This document shows positions 50,203-59,379 of a stretch of 64,000 bases of DNA, in pieces. The translations under genes and the position numbers were made by a program. Each line of letters opens with the position of its first letter. Within the stretch, counting starts at the first letter, position 1. Source of the DNA: Paractinoplanes durhamensis (GTDB lineage: Bacteria; Actinomycetota; Actinomycetes; Mycobacteriales; Micromonosporaceae); assembly GCF_016862175.1 (NCBI RefSeq), contig NZ_BOML01000012.1, forward strand, positions 62,001-126,000, given 5' to 3'. The notes beneath the pieces were generated by a model. That model was not told where the DNA came from and did not search any database. It saw only the letters and a program-made list of their open reading frames with translations.

Positions 50203-50703
50203 GTGTCCGACATCACTTGGGTGAAGCTCTCCCCCGCGACGTTGCAGCTGCTGATCGACGGGGACCTATCGGCGGCGAGCGTGTCCGCCGGTGCCACGCT
50301 GTCGCAGTACCTGGTGGATGAGCATTGGTTGTGGCGGATCCGGCTGGAGCAGATCGGCGAGGACCCGTCGAGCGCGGACTGGATCGCCCGGGCGGCGGTC
50401 ACGGACGGTCAGGTCGTCGGTCACGGAGGGTTCCACGGCCCGCCGGACACCGAAGGCGTGGTGGAGGTCGCCTATTCGGTGGATCCGGCGTTCCGGCGGC
50501 GTGGTTACGCGAAGGCGATGCTGCGGTCGCTGCTCGCGCGGGTGGATGCCGACCCGTCGGTGACGGCGGTGCGGGCGAGTATCCGGCCGGACAATGCCGG
50601 GTCGCGGGCGACGATCGCCGGGTTCGGGTTCAAGAAGATCGGTGAGCAGTGGGATCCGGAGGACGGCCTGGAGGACGTCTTCATGCGTCCAGCTGCACGA
50701 TGA
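50203..50703 (+). CDS. GNAT-family N-acetyltransferase
   Basis: A 166-residue acetyltransferase with GHGGFHGPPDTEGVVEVAYS and the acetyl-CoA pyrophosphate loop VDPAFRRRGYAKAMLRSLLA, followed by ASIRPDNAGSRATIAGFGFK. GATCAT seven bases before GTG 50203 supports this start; ATG 50194 is an alternative. Substrate unknown. Its 3' end overlaps the convergent nuclease gene by 23 bp. Confidence 0.85.
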   Translation: MSDITWVKLSPATLQLLIDGDLSAASVSAGATLSQYLVDEHWLWRIRLEQIGEDPSSADWIARAAVTDGQVVGHGGFHGPPDTEGVVEVAYSVDPAFRRRGYAKAMLRSLLARVDADPSVTAVRASIRPDNAGSRATIAGFGFKKIGEQWDPEDGLEDVFMRPAAR

Positions 50704-51451
50704 GTGGCCGGTGGTCGGAGATGTCCGGGCGTGGGGTGGCGACCTGCACGACGCGGCCGAGGCGGGCGGCGGCGCGCGGGTCGGCGAGGATGTGGTCGAG
50801 CTGGGCGCGTGGTGACGGGCCGGGGTAGGTGGGTGCTTTGCCGAGGGGTCGCCAGCCGGTGACGGCGCGGGCCGGGCCGGCGGGCATGTTGAGGTCGCCG
50901 AGCAGCAGCCGCGGGCCGGGCAGGGTGCGCAGGGCGCGGACGGCGTGGCGGAGTTGCCGCAGGTTCCAGCCGGGGACGAAGCTGAGGTGGGTGGTGGCGA
51001 CGGTGACCGGCCCGGCGGGGGTGTCGAGGACGGCGGCGAGCAGGACGCGGGGTTCGTCCTTGAGCAGGCGGATGCCGTCGCCGGTGTAGACCGGGGAGCG
51101 GATGGGTGCGCCGGGCAGGGTGGTGATCTGCCAGCGCAGCACCGGGTAGCGGCTGACCAGGGCGATGCCGTAGAGGGGGTGGGCGTTGTCGTCGTCGCTG
51201 CGCCAGGGGTGCCAGGTCTCCCCCGGGGTGCCGACGACGGCGGCGGCGAAGCGGTGGGTGTGGGCGCCGAGGGCGTCGGCGGCGATGGCGGTGAGGTCGA
51301 GCAGGCCGCTGCGGGGCTGGGCGCGGTCGACCTCTTGGAGGCCGAGGATGTCGGCGTCGAGTTCTTTGATGGCGGCGTGGACCCGGTCGGCGTGTACGGT
51401 GCCGTCGGACAGTGACCGTCCGTGCAGCAGGTTGAAGGTGGCCAGTCGCAC
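50681..51451 (-). CDS. Endonuclease/exonuclease/phosphatase-family protein
   Basis: A 256-residue metal-dependent phosphodiesterase. Active-site blocks: TFNLLHG (Asn), ILGLQEVDRAQPRSG (Glu), TTHLSFVPG (His), LLLGDLNMPA (Asp-x-Asn) and the final SDHRPLIVQL (Asp-His). No signal peptide or membrane segment is seen. It could act on DNA, RNA or phosphoinositol-like substrates. Confidence 0.88.
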   Translation of the reverse strand: MRLATFNLLHGRSLSDGTVHADRVHAAIKELDADILGLQEVDRAQPRSGLLDLTAIAADALGAHTHRFAAAVVGTPGETWHPWRSDDDNAHPLYGIALVSRYPVLRWQITTLPGAPIRSPVYTGDGIRLLKDEPRVLLAAVLDTPAGPVTVATTHLSFVPGWNLRQLRHAVRALRTLPGPRLLLGDLNMPAGPARAVTGWRPLGKAPTYPGPSPRAQLDHILADPRAAARLGRVVQVATPRPDISDHRPLIVQLDA

Positions 51452-51483
51452 GAGTACCGACCCTAACGAACCGGGAGGCGCAG

Positions 51484-51573
51484 TTGTTCATCAAGTTGCT
51501 CTGCTGTTCGGCAATGATCTTCGTGGTGGTCGCGGCGCTGGGGATCTGGTTGCAGAAGCAGCGCCGCCGATAA
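51484..51573 (+). CDS. 29-residue membrane microprotein
   Basis: GGGAGG five bases before TTG 51484 leads into MFIKLLCCSAMIFVVVAALG followed by IWLQKQRRR and TAA. One hydrophobic helix with a basic C-terminus indicates a single-pass inner-membrane microprotein. It lies between two diverging gene ends, and its TAA is part of the GATAAT box of the next gene. No homologue recalled; support comes from the ribosome site and the helix. Confidence 0.55.
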   Translation: MFIKLLCCSAMIFVVVAALGIWLQKQRRR

Positions 51574-51581
51574 TGATCGCC

Positions 51582-52043
51582 ATGAGCGATGATGTGATCT
51601 CGGAGCTGGAGGCGCAGGAGCGCGACCTGGTCTTCGACGGTTTCTCGAATGCGGATGCGTGGCGGCTGGGTTGCCTGCTGGTGGAGATGGCCGGTGAGTT
51701 GCCGGTGGCGATCGACATCCGGCGGGGAACGCAGCAGTTGTTCCATGCGGGCCTGGAAGGCAGTGCGGCCGACAACGATGCGTGGATCGCCCGGAAGGTG
51801 CGGGTGGTGGAGCGTTACGCAGCGTCGTCCTACCTCGTGGGACGGCGGTTGGCGGCGAAGGGCCAGGAGCTGGATGCGGGGATGGGGGTGAACCCGGCCG
51901 ACTACGCGGCGCACGGGGGCGCTTTCCCCATCCGTATCCGGAATGTCGGGGTCGTCGGGGTGGTCACGGTGTCCGGACTCCCCCAGGCCGACGACCACGC
52001 CCTCGTGGTGAGCGCACTGAAAAGGTTCCGCTCTGAGCGATAG
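51582..52043 (+). CDS. UPF0303/HbpS-like (heme-degrading domain) protein
   Basis: A 153-residue protein of the UPF0303 family, related to the HbpS/GlcG fold. ELEAQERDLVFDGFSNADAW, PVAIDIRRGTQQLFHA, DNDAWIARKVRVVERYAASS and HGGAFPIRI are family blocks. The family is often annotated heme-degrading, but activity is unproven for most. GATAAT seven bases before ATG 51582 supports the start and a leaderless transcript. Confidence 0.87.
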   Translation: MSDDVISELEAQERDLVFDGFSNADAWRLGCLLVEMAGELPVAIDIRRGTQQLFHAGLEGSAADNDAWIARKVRVVERYAASSYLVGRRLAAKGQELDAGMGVNPADYAAHGGAFPIRIRNVGVVGVVTVSGLPQADDHALVVSALKRFRSER

Positions 52044-52084
52044 CCCTTCCTGAGACCGGCAGACATCGGGCATGGTCGATCGCC

Positions 52085-53056
52085 ATGAGACTGCTGATTC
52101 TGGGTGGGTCCGGTTTTGTGGGTCGCTCGGTCGCCGAGGAAGCGGTCGCCCGCGGGGACGACGTCACGGTCTTCAACCGCGGGCAGCGCGGCACTCCGGC
52201 CGGGGTGCGGGTGCTGCACGGCGACCGGATGTCCCCGGACGGCCTGGCCGCGCTGAACGTCGACCAGAGCTGGGACGCGGTGATCGACACGTGGTCGGCG
52301 GGGGCCGGTGCGGTGGGCCGGACCGCACGGTTGCTGTCCGGGCGGGCCGGCCACTACGGGTATGTGTCGAGCCGGTCGGTGTACCGGTGGGGTACGCCGC
52401 TGCCGCTGACCGAGGATTCCCCCCTCGCCGACCCGCGGGAGCCGGGCTATGCCGGGGACAAGGTGCGCGGGGAGAACGCCGCCGATTCGTTCGACGGGCC
52501 GGTGATGCTGGGCCGGGCGGGGCTGATCCTGGGCCCGCACGAGGACATCGGCCGGCTGCCGTGGTGGCTGAACCGCCTCGCCCGGGGCGGGCCGACGCTG
52601 GCGCCGGGGCCGCGGGTGCTGCCGTTGCAGTACATCGACGCCCGCGACCTGGCGATCTTCATGCTGAACGCGGCGGTCTCGCAGTTGTCGGGCCCGTACA
52701 ACGTGGTCAGCGAACCGGGTCACACGACGATGGGTGAGTTGCTGGAGGTGGCCCGGGAGGTGACCGGTAACCGGGCGCAGCTGCGGTGGGCCGACCCGTC
52801 GGTGATCGCCGCGGCGGGCATCGCGGGCTGGTCGCAGTTGCCGATCTGGTTACCGCCGGGCCCGGACCACGACTTCCTGCACCGCGGCGACGTCACCAAG
52901 GCCCTCAAGGTGGGGCTGCGGTGCCGGCCGATCTACGACACGGTCGCCGACACCTGGCAGTGGCTGCGGTCGCTGCCGGGCGACGCGCCGCTGCGGGCGG
53001 ACCGGGACCAGGTCGGCCTCGACCCGGCGATCGAGGCGAAGGTGTTAGGCGAGTAG
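52085..53056 (+). CDS. NAD-dependent epimerase/dehydratase-family protein
   Basis: A 323-residue extended-SDR protein: nucleotide motif LILGGSGFVGRSV, catalytic-region YVSSRSVYRWG (Ser and Tyr) and GYAGDKVRGE with Lys, then LPLQYIDARDLA. It probably reduces or epimerises a sugar or similar substrate. The 3' end overlaps the convergent PLP enzyme by 12 bp. Confidence 0.86.
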   Translation: MRLLILGGSGFVGRSVAEEAVARGDDVTVFNRGQRGTPAGVRVLHGDRMSPDGLAALNVDQSWDAVIDTWSAGAGAVGRTARLLSGRAGHYGYVSSRSVYRWGTPLPLTEDSPLADPREPGYAGDKVRGENAADSFDGPVMLGRAGLILGPHEDIGRLPWWLNRLARGGPTLAPGPRVLPLQYIDARDLAIFMLNAAVSQLSGPYNVVSEPGHTTMGELLEVAREVTGNRAQLRWADPSVIAAAGIAGWSQLPIWLPPGPDHDFLHRGDVTKALKVGLRCRPIYDTVADTWQWLRSLPGDAPLRADRDQVGLDPAIEAKVLGE

Positions 53057-54010
53057 CTCACCGAGGCGGGCTGCGCCGACGTTGCCGCCGGAGAGGATCA
53101 CCCCGATGCGGGCGGGTGCGGGGGTGAGCCGGCCGGCGAGCAGCGCGGCGAGGCCGGTGGCGCCGCTGGGTTCCAGGACGAGTTTGAGCCGGTCGGCGGC
53201 GAACCGCAGCGCGTCGCGGATCTCGTCGTCGCTGACCAGCACGATGTCGTCGATGAGGTGCCGGTTGATGGAGAAGGTGAGTTCGCCGGGGGTGGCGGCG
53301 GCCTGCCCGTCGGCGATGGTGCGCGGCACCGGGATGCTGACCCGCTCCCCCGCCGCGAGGGACCGTCGGGTGTCGTCGCCGGCTTCGGGTTCGACGCCGA
53401 CGAGGCGGATGCCGGGTTGCAGGCCTTTGGCGGCGATGCCGCTGCCGGCGATGAGCCCGCCGCCGCCGACCGGGACGACGAGGGCGTCGAGGTCGCCGAC
53501 CTCGTCGAGCAGTTCGAGCGCGGCGGTGCCCTGCCCGGCGATGACGTGCGGGTGCTCGTACGGCGGAATCAGGGTGAGGCCACGGTCGGCGGCCAGTGCG
53601 GCGCCGATCTGCACGCGATCTTCGGTGTAGCGGTCGTAGGTGACGATCTCGGCGCCGTACCCGGCGACCGCGTCGAGTTTGACGGCCGGGGTGTCGGCGG
53701 GCATCAGGATGACCGCGGTGCTGCCGAGTTCGGCGGCGGCGAGGGCGACGGCCTGCGCGTGGTTGCCGGACGAGTAGGCGGCGATGCCCCGCGACAGTTC
53801 GGCCGGGCTGAGCTGGGCGATGGCGTTGTAGGCGCCACGGAACTTGAACGCGCCGATGCGCTGCAGGTTCTCCGCCTTCAGGTACACCCGCGAGCCCAGC
53901 AAAGCGTCGAGGGTGCGGGACCGGATCACCGGGGTGTGGTGCACGGCCCCGGCCATCCGGTGGGCCGCGTCGCGGATGTCCTGCAGGCTCACCACTGTCG
54001 TGTCGGTCAC
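53045..54010 (-). CDS. Threonine/serine ammonia-lyase-like PLP enzyme
   Basis: A 321-residue fold-II PLP enzyme, without the regulatory ACT domain of biosynthetic IlvA. The PLP lysine is Lys56 in FKFRGAYNA; SSGNHAQAVA binds the substrate carboxylate; PVGGGGLIAG holds the phosphate. It resembles catabolic threonine dehydratase or serine racemase. GTG 54010 is supported by TAGGAT eight bases upstream (54024-54019). Confidence 0.88.
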   Translation of the reverse strand: MTDTTVVSLQDIRDAAHRMAGAVHHTPVIRSRTLDALLGSRVYLKAENLQRIGAFKFRGAYNAIAQLSPAELSRGIAAYSSGNHAQAVALAAAELGSTAVILMPADTPAVKLDAVAGYGAEIVTYDRYTEDRVQIGAALAADRGLTLIPPYEHPHVIAGQGTAALELLDEVGDLDALVVPVGGGGLIAGSGIAAKGLQPGIRLVGVEPEAGDDTRRSLAAGERVSIPVPRTIADGQAAATPGELTFSINRHLIDDIVLVSDDEIRDALRFAADRLKLVLEPSGATGLAALLAGRLTPAPARIGVILSGGNVGAARLGELLA

Positions 54011-54051
54011 GAGGACCGATCCTACGAGTTGATCACAAGGGGGCCCACCGC

Positions 54052-54900
54052 TCAGGCGGCGATCAACCGGCGCTCACCGTGCGCGTCGGTGGCGGACAGG
54101 CGGGTGGCCACCGTGCTGCGGGCGGCGATCTGCGCGGCGTAGACGGCCCGGCGGCGCGACACGCAGCCGTCCTTGGCCTTGCCGGTCTCCTGCTGCTCCA
54201 TGTGGGTGGCCAGGCCGTCCTTCAGCAGGGCGAGGGCCTCGGTGCGCAGCTGCGACACCCGCGACTCGGTGACGCTGAGCTCGGCGGCGACCTCGACGAG
54301 CGGGCGTTCCTGCAGGAAGGACGCCTCGACGACGAACCGCAGCCGCTCGGGCAGCACGGCGACGGCGTCGTGCAGGTAGCCGATGCGCTCGCGGTGCAGC
54401 AGCATCTCCTCCGGGTTCAGGGCGCTCTCGGTGACCATGTCGTCGCTGCCGGTGGCGAAGCCCTGCAGGGACAGCACGGCGGCGCGCTGCACGTCCTCGT
54501 CGACGGTGACGAGCTCGGCGACGGCGACACCGAGCAGTTCGGCGAGCTCGGTCGGGGTGGGGGTGCGGCCGAGCTGGGTGGTGAGCTCCTGGCGGGCCAC
54601 GTCGGCGCGGCGGGCGCGGGCCCGGACCGAGCGGGTCGCCCAGTCCATGCCGCGCAGCTCGTCGAGCAGGGCGCCGCGGACCCGCATGGCGGCGAACTTG
54701 CCGAACGGGATGCCCCGGCCGGTGTCGAAGGCCTTGGCCGCGGTCACCAGGGCGGTGTAGCCGGCCGAGGCGAGGTCGTCGCGGTGCACGTGCGGCGGAA
54801 CCTTGAACAGCATCTCGCGGACCATGTGGCCGACCAGGGCCATGTTCTCGCGGATCAGCGTCTCCTGCTCGCGGGTAACGATGTTCGTCGCGGCGCTCAT
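54052..54900 (-). CDS. FliA/WhiG-family RNA polymerase sigma factor
   Basis: A 282-residue group-3 sigma factor. Region 2: NMALVGHMVREMLFKVPPHV and the recognition helix AAKAFDTGRGIPFGKFAAMR then RGALLDELRG. Region 3: TQLGRTPTPTELAELLGV. Region 4: LPERLRFVVEASFLQE and ELSVTESRVSQLRTEAL. The WhiG/FliA class controls sporulation or flagellar genes; in zoospore-forming actinomycetes FliA drives motility genes. An unusual 50-residue basic C-terminal tail follows region 4. No flagellar gene is in the window. Confidence 0.87.
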   Translation of the reverse strand: MSAATNIVTREQETLIRENMALVGHMVREMLFKVPPHVHRDDLASAGYTALVTAAKAFDTGRGIPFGKFAAMRVRGALLDELRGMDWATRSVRARARRADVARQELTTQLGRTPTPTELAELLGVAVAELVTVDEDVQRAAVLSLQGFATGSDDMVTESALNPEEMLLHRERIGYLHDAVAVLPERLRFVVEASFLQERPLVEVAAELSVTESRVSQLRTEALALLKDGLATHMEQQETGKAKDGCVSRRRAVYAAQIAARSTVATRLSATDAHGERRLIAA

Positions 54901-55003
54901 GTTCAGATCCCCCCGTTGTTGGTTGCAGGGGGAACTTTTCGTTGCGCCGGGTGCAGCTAACGGTCACTCATGGTTGCGGGTCAGTAGCAGCCGGAATTTC
55001 TTC

Positions 55004-55615
55004 TCAAGAAAGCAGCCAGCCGTTGTCCAGGGCGAGGCGGACGGCTTCGGCGCGGGTGCGGGCGCCGGTCTTGCCGATCGCCGAGGACAGGTGATTACGG
55101 ACCGTTCCTTCGGAAAGTCGCAGGTCACGGGCTATGTCGGCGACCGTTCCGCCGTCTCGGGCGGCCCGCAGCACGTCCGATTCACGGTCGGTGAGCGGCG
55201 ACTCCCCCTGGGCCAGCGATTGGGCCGCAAGTTCAGGATCAACCACCCGAAGGCCTTCCTGTACGCGGCGGACGGCGTCGGCGAGCTGCCGGGCGGGGGT
55301 GTCCTTGACGATGAAGCCGCTGGCCCCCGCTGCCATCGCCTGCCGCAGGTAGCCGGCCCGGCCGAAGGTGGTCACCATCAGGACTTTCACCGCGGGCAGG
55401 TGCTTGTGCAGCTCCCGGGCGGCGGCGACTCCGTCGAGGCCGGGCATCTCCACGTCGAGCAGGGCCACGTCGACGTCGTGGTCGCGGGCCGCGGCCAGGA
55501 CCTCGTCACCGCGGCCGACCTCGGCGACGACTTTCAGGTCGGTCTCCATGTCGAGCAGGGCGGCCATCGCCCCGCGGACCAGGGCCTGGTCGTCGGCCAG
55601 CAACAGTTTGATCAT
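55004..55615 (-). CDS. NarL/DesR-type response regulator
   Basis: A 203-residue regulator. The receiver has ADDQ, phospho-acceptor Asp54 in VALLDVEMPG and Lys in GFIVKDTP. The C-terminal LuxR helix-turn-helix is LTDRESDVLRAARDGGTVAD then IARDLRLSEGTVRNHLS. ATG 55615 overlaps the kinase stop (ATGA). With the kinase it probably controls the adjacent ABC-2 exporter operon. Confidence 0.92.
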   Translation of the reverse strand: MIKLLLADDQALVRGAMAALLDMETDLKVVAEVGRGDEVLAAARDHDVDVALLDVEMPGLDGVAAARELHKHLPAVKVLMVTTFGRAGYLRQAMAAGASGFIVKDTPARQLADAVRRVQEGLRVVDPELAAQSLAQGESPLTDRESDVLRAARDGGTVADIARDLRLSEGTVRNHLSSAIGKTGARTRAEAVRLALDNGWLLS

Positions 55616-56724
55616 GAGGGGACCTCCACGCGTACCCGGAATCCCGGCTGGTCGGAGCGGCGGCCGACGGTGAGTTCGGCGCCGAGGGCCTCGGCCCGCC
55701 GGCGCAGGCCGGTCAGGCCCTGCCCGTCGGTGGAGGACACCACGGCGTTGCCGACGCCGTCGTCGAGGATCTCCACCGCCGTCGGCGTCAGGTTGACGAA
55801 GGCATGCCGGGCCCGGCTGTGCCGGACGATGTTGGTGACCGCTTCCCGGATCGTCCAGGCGAACAACTCCCGGTTGCGGCTGGGGATCTCGTCGGCCGCC
55901 CCCGGCAGGACGGCCTCGACGTTCGCGGCGGCCAGGGCCTCACGGGCGGCGGCGATCTCCCCCGGCAGCGAGATGCCGCGCACCCCCATGGCGGTCGACC
56001 GGACGTCGGCGAGCGCGTCGCGGGCGAGGGATTCGAGGTCGGCGAGTTCGCGTCGGGCGCGTTCCAGGTCGACGTCGAGCAGGCGCTGCGCCAACTCGGC
56101 CTTGACGGTCACCACGGTCAGCGAGTGGCCGAGGATGTCGTGCAGGTCGGCGGCGATGCGGGCCCGTTCGTTCTGCACGGCCAGGTCGGCGAGTTCCTGC
56201 TGGGCGTCGGTAAGCCGGCCCTGCCGGACCGCGGCCAGCCGGAACCCGCCGGACGCGAGCGACCCGAGGAGCACGGCCAGGCCGTAGCCGTTGTCGTCCC
56301 AGCCCGGCACGACCGCCGGCAGCGCCTCGGCGGTGGCGGTGAGCACCACGGCCAGGGGGATCGCCACCGGCAGCGGCAGGCTGATCATCCCGAACGCCGC
56401 GATATACACCAAACAGGTCAGGGCGTGTGCGCCGGCGCCGGGGATCTGCAGGCCGAACAGCGCCAGCATCACCACGATGCCCAGCGCGGCCCGGGTCAGG
56501 TAGCCCGGGGGCAGGGCCAGCGACTGCCGCAGTGTCGCGGCGAGCCGCACCATGTACAGGTAGCTCGCCGCGAACGCCACCAGCGCCACGATCCCGACCG
56601 TGCGCCACACCAGGTCCGGTTGCTTGACCAGCTGGCCGAGGGTGTCACCGAGGTAGAACAGCCAGATCGCCGCGAAGACCCACCCGAACCGCGCCCGCGA
56701 GTAGGGAGCAGCCGCACCGGTCAT
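55612..56724 (-). CDS. DesK-type sensor histidine kinase
   Basis: A 370-residue kinase of the HPK7 class. About five to six transmembrane helices fill the first 165 residues; the phospho-acceptor His is in RIAADLHDILGHSLT; the ATPase domain has REAVTNIVRHSRA and DDGVGN, and GQGLTGLRRRAEALG. In DesK-like systems membrane state or cell-envelope stress is sensed. ATG 56724 is used; an ATG two codons upstream (56730) is equally possible. Confidence 0.9.
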   Translation of the reverse strand: MTGAAAPYSRARFGWVFAAIWLFYLGDTLGQLVKQPDLVWRTVGIVALVAFAASYLYMVRLAATLRQSLALPPGYLTRAALGIVVMLALFGLQIPGAGAHALTCLVYIAAFGMISLPLPVAIPLAVVLTATAEALPAVVPGWDDNGYGLAVLLGSLASGGFRLAAVRQGRLTDAQQELADLAVQNERARIAADLHDILGHSLTVVTVKAELAQRLLDVDLERARRELADLESLARDALADVRSTAMGVRGISLPGEIAAAREALAAANVEAVLPGAADEIPSRNRELFAWTIREAVTNIVRHSRARHAFVNLTPTAVEILDDGVGNAVVSSTDGQGLTGLRRRAEALGAELTVGRRSDQPGFRVRVEVPS

Positions 56725-56734
56725 GGCCATGAGG

Positions 56735-57514
56735 CTAGACCCGGGCCGTGTCGCGCCGGAATCGCCAGATCGCGCCGGCGGCGAACAACGCCGTCCACAC
56801 GATCACGTTCAGCGCCGCCAGCCACAGGTTCCCGTCGTGCGTCAGGGGGTAGCGGGCGATCTCGCCGACCCCGTAGACCGGGGTGAACTTGGCGATGGTG
56901 GCGAACGTGTGGCCGAGGTTGTCGACCGGCACGAACAGGCCACCGGCGAACGACAGCACCGCCAGGACCGGGCCGAGGATCTGCATGACGTTCTCGCTCG
57001 GCAGCAGGTAGCCCATGAACAGGCCGAACGCGGCGAACACCAGCGCGCACACCCAGGCCAGCAGACCGCATTCGATCCACGCGTGGACCGGCAGCTTCGC
57101 CCCCGACACCGACCCCACCAGGAACGCGACCGCCACCGACACCGCCCCGATGATCATCGCGAGGACGAGTTTCACGGCGATGTAGGCGATCGGTTTGAGC
57201 GGGGTCAGGCGAAGCTGCCGGCTCCACCCGGCGGCACGTTCGATGGAGACCATCGCGCCGCCCGAGGTGGTGGCCAGCATCGCGCCGTAGACGGCCATGC
57301 TGACCAGGATGTATCCGGTGACGTTGCCGCCGTCGCCGATGCTCTCGGTGCGGGAGGCGGCGTTGGTGCCGAAGAGCAGGAAGAACGCGGCCGGCATGAC
57401 GAGGGTGAAGATGACGGTGCGTCGGTTGCGGACCATCCGCCGCAGTTCGAGGCGGATCATGCCGAGGGTGAACCCGCCGAAGCGGGGCAGCGAGCGTGCG
57501 GCAACAGTGGTCAT
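56735..57514 (-). CDS. ABC-2 type transporter permease
   Basis: A 259-residue permease with six transmembrane helices; LGMIRLELRRMVRNRRTVIF is the amphipathic elbow and IERAAGWSRQLRLTPLKP the coupling segment of ABC-2 exporters. Its ATG overlaps the stop of the ATPase gene by four bases. With that ATPase and the downstream DesK/DesR-like system it forms a typical drug or lipid exporter operon. Confidence 0.9.
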   Translation of the reverse strand: MTTVAARSLPRFGGFTLGMIRLELRRMVRNRRTVIFTLVMPAAFFLLFGTNAASRTESIGDGGNVTGYILVSMAVYGAMLATTSGGAMVSIERAAGWSRQLRLTPLKPIAYIAVKLVLAMIIGAVSVAVAFLVGSVSGAKLPVHAWIECGLLAWVCALVFAAFGLFMGYLLPSENVMQILGPVLAVLSFAGGLFVPVDNLGHTFATIAKFTPVYGVGEIARYPLTHDGNLWLAALNVIVWTALFAAGAIWRFRRDTARV

Positions 57515-58452
57515 CGGGAGCCCCCGGCATCGTCGGCGGTCAGGGTGAGGAAGGCTTCTTCGAGGTTCCGCGAGGTGATCTCCAGATCACGGGCGGCGGT
57601 GGAGTTGAGCAGGTAGCGGGCGATGTCGTCGGTGTCACGGCCGTGCAGGTAGACGGTGTCGCCGCGGATCTCGGCCGTGTCCACCCCCGCGATGGACTCG
57701 AGCTCCGACGCCACCGCCCCCGGCAGGGTGGCGCGGACGGTGCGACCGGACGCGAGGGCCTTGACCTGCGACGCGGTCCCGTCCGCGACGATCTGCCCGC
57801 GGCGCACGAACACCACCCGGTCGGCGTACGCGTCGGCCTCCTCCAGGTAGTGGGTGGCGAAGATGACCGTCCGCCCGCCGGCCGCGTCCCGGCGGATGGC
57901 CTGCCAGAAGTCGTGCCGCCCGCCGACGTCCATGCCGGTGGTCGGCTCGTCGAGGATCAGCAGCTCCGGGTCCGGCAGCAACGCCATCGCGAACCGCAGC
58001 CGCTGCTGCTGCCCACCCGAGCACTTGCCGACCAGGCGTTTACCGATGTCGGCGATCCCGGCCCGCTCCAGGGCCTCACCGACGACCGACGGCGGCTTGC
58101 CGAACAGCACCGCGGTCAGCTTCACGGTCTCCTCGACCGTGTAGTCCTTGAGCAGCCCACCGGTCTGCATGACCGCCGACACCAGGCCGAGCGCGACCGC
58201 GTTGTGCGGTTTACGGCCGTAGACGCGGACGGTGCCCTCGGTGGGCTGGGCGAGGCCGAGGAGCATGTCGACCGTGGTGGTCTTGCCGGCCCCGTTCGGG
58301 CCGAGCAGCGCCACCACCTCGCCGGGCCGGATGCTCAGGTTGATGCCGTCGACGGCGGTCACCGTGCCGTAGCGCTTGACCACGCCGTCGAGGTCGACGG
58401 CGAGGTCCGCGGTGTCGCGGCCCGTGGTGCCGGGTGAAGCGGTGAGGGTCAT
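57511..58452 (-). CDS. ABC transporter ATP-binding protein
   Basis: A 313-residue exporter ATPase of the DrrA/CcmA class: Walker A LGPNGAGKTTTVDML, signature KCSGGQQQRLRFAMALL (C in place of L in the LSGGQ motif), Walker B LLILDEPTTGMD and H-loop FATHYLEEADAYAD. The C-terminal 80 residues form the regulatory domain usual in this class. CAGGAT seven bases before ATG 58452 supports the start and a leaderless transcript for the four-gene operon. Confidence 0.9.
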   Translation of the reverse strand: MTLTASPGTTGRDTADLAVDLDGVVKRYGTVTAVDGINLSIRPGEVVALLGPNGAGKTTTVDMLLGLAQPTEGTVRVYGRKPHNAVALGLVSAVMQTGGLLKDYTVEETVKLTAVLFGKPPSVVGEALERAGIADIGKRLVGKCSGGQQQRLRFAMALLPDPELLILDEPTTGMDVGGRHDFWQAIRRDAAGGRTVIFATHYLEEADAYADRVVFVRRGQIVADGTASQVKALASGRTVRATLPGAVASELESIAGVDTAEIRGDTVYLHGRDTDDIARYLLNSTAARDLEITSRNLEEAFLTLTADDAGGSR

Positions 58453-58521
58453 GTCAATCATCCTGGCCCGGCCCGGTTGCCGGACCGGGGGCCACGCGTC
58501 ATCACTGCGCCATGACATCCG

Positions 58522-59379
58522 TCAGGGGGTCATCAATACCTGCTCGACGGTGCGCCGCCCCAGCGCGGCGAAGCCGGGCTTACGGGTCAGGTAGTAGTGC
58601 CAGGCGCCCAGCCCGAAGACGAGGGCCCAGCCGCGGCCGCGTTCCCAGGTCACGTCGTCGACGTCCAGCTGAGCCCGGAACACCGGCCGCGACGCCGGGT
58701 CGAGGATCGCCCACGCGGCCATCAGGTCGCAGGCCGGATCCCCGACCCCCGCGCACCCGAAGTCGATGACCGCGTCGAGGCGGCCCGCCCGGAACAGCAC
58801 GTTGGTCGGCAGCAGGTCGCTGTGCACCCACACCGGCGGCCGCTCCCAGCCCGGCAGGTCGAGGGCCGCCCGCCACACCGGAGCGGCGCCGGGCACGTCC
58901 AGGTCACGCAGCGCGGCCTGCACCCCGTCGTCCGCGCCGCGATACGAGCCACCCCGGTAGGCCGCCGGCGCACCGGCCGGGACCGGAACCTTCTGCAGGG
59001 CGGCCACGAACCCGCCCAACGCGCGGGCCGTGTCGCCGAGGTCGCCGGCGCGGTGATCACCGGGCCGCCACCGGTACACCGACCACGGCAACGGATACCC
59101 CACGCCCGGCGAACCCAGCCCGACCGGCTCCGGAATGGCCAGCGGCAGCCGCGGCGCCAGATAGGGCAGCCACCGGTGTTCCATCCGGACCGTGTCCCCG
59201 CCGTGCGGCATCCGCGGCAGCCGCACCACCAGGTCCTCGCCGAGCCGGAACATGACGTTGTCGGTGCCACCGTCGGGCACCGGCCGCAGCGGAAGCCCGG
59301 CCCACCCCGGGAACTGCCGGTCGACCAGCCCTCGGGCCAGGCCCGCGGTGATGTCGAGTTCCCCGTCGCGCAACTTCAT
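58522..59379 (-). CDS. Aminoglycoside-phosphotransferase-family kinase
   Basis: A 285-residue APH-like kinase, complete: GGTDNVMFRLGEDLVVRLPR (ATP lobe with Lys replaced by Arg in VVRLP, common in this subgroup), hinge PWSVYRWRPG, catalytic loop VHSDLLPTNVLF (HxDxxxxN) and VIDFGCAGVGDPACDL. Close relatives are annotated as aminoglycoside or macrolide kinases, but many have other substrates. Its start overlaps the end of the TetM-like remnant by four bases. Confidence 0.85.
   Translation of the reverse strand: MKLRDGELDITAGLARGLVDRQFPGWAGLPLRPVPDGGTDNVMFRLGEDLVVRLPRMPHGGDTVRMEHRWLPYLAPRLPLAIPEPVGLGSPGVGYPLPWSVYRWRPGDHRAGDLGDTARALGGFVAALQKVPVPAGAPAAYRGGSYRGADDGVQAALRDLDVPGAAPVWRAALDLPGWERPPVWVHSDLLPTNVLFRAGRLDAVIDFGCAGVGDPACDLMAAWAILDPASRPVFRAQLDVDDVTWERGRGWALVFGLGAWHYYLTRKPGFAALGRRTVEQVLMTP

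Noticed and set aside
58522-59379. Confirmed aminoglycoside resistance gene
   Set aside because: The fold is clear, but sequence motifs alone do not separate drug kinases from other small-molecule kinases of this superfamily.
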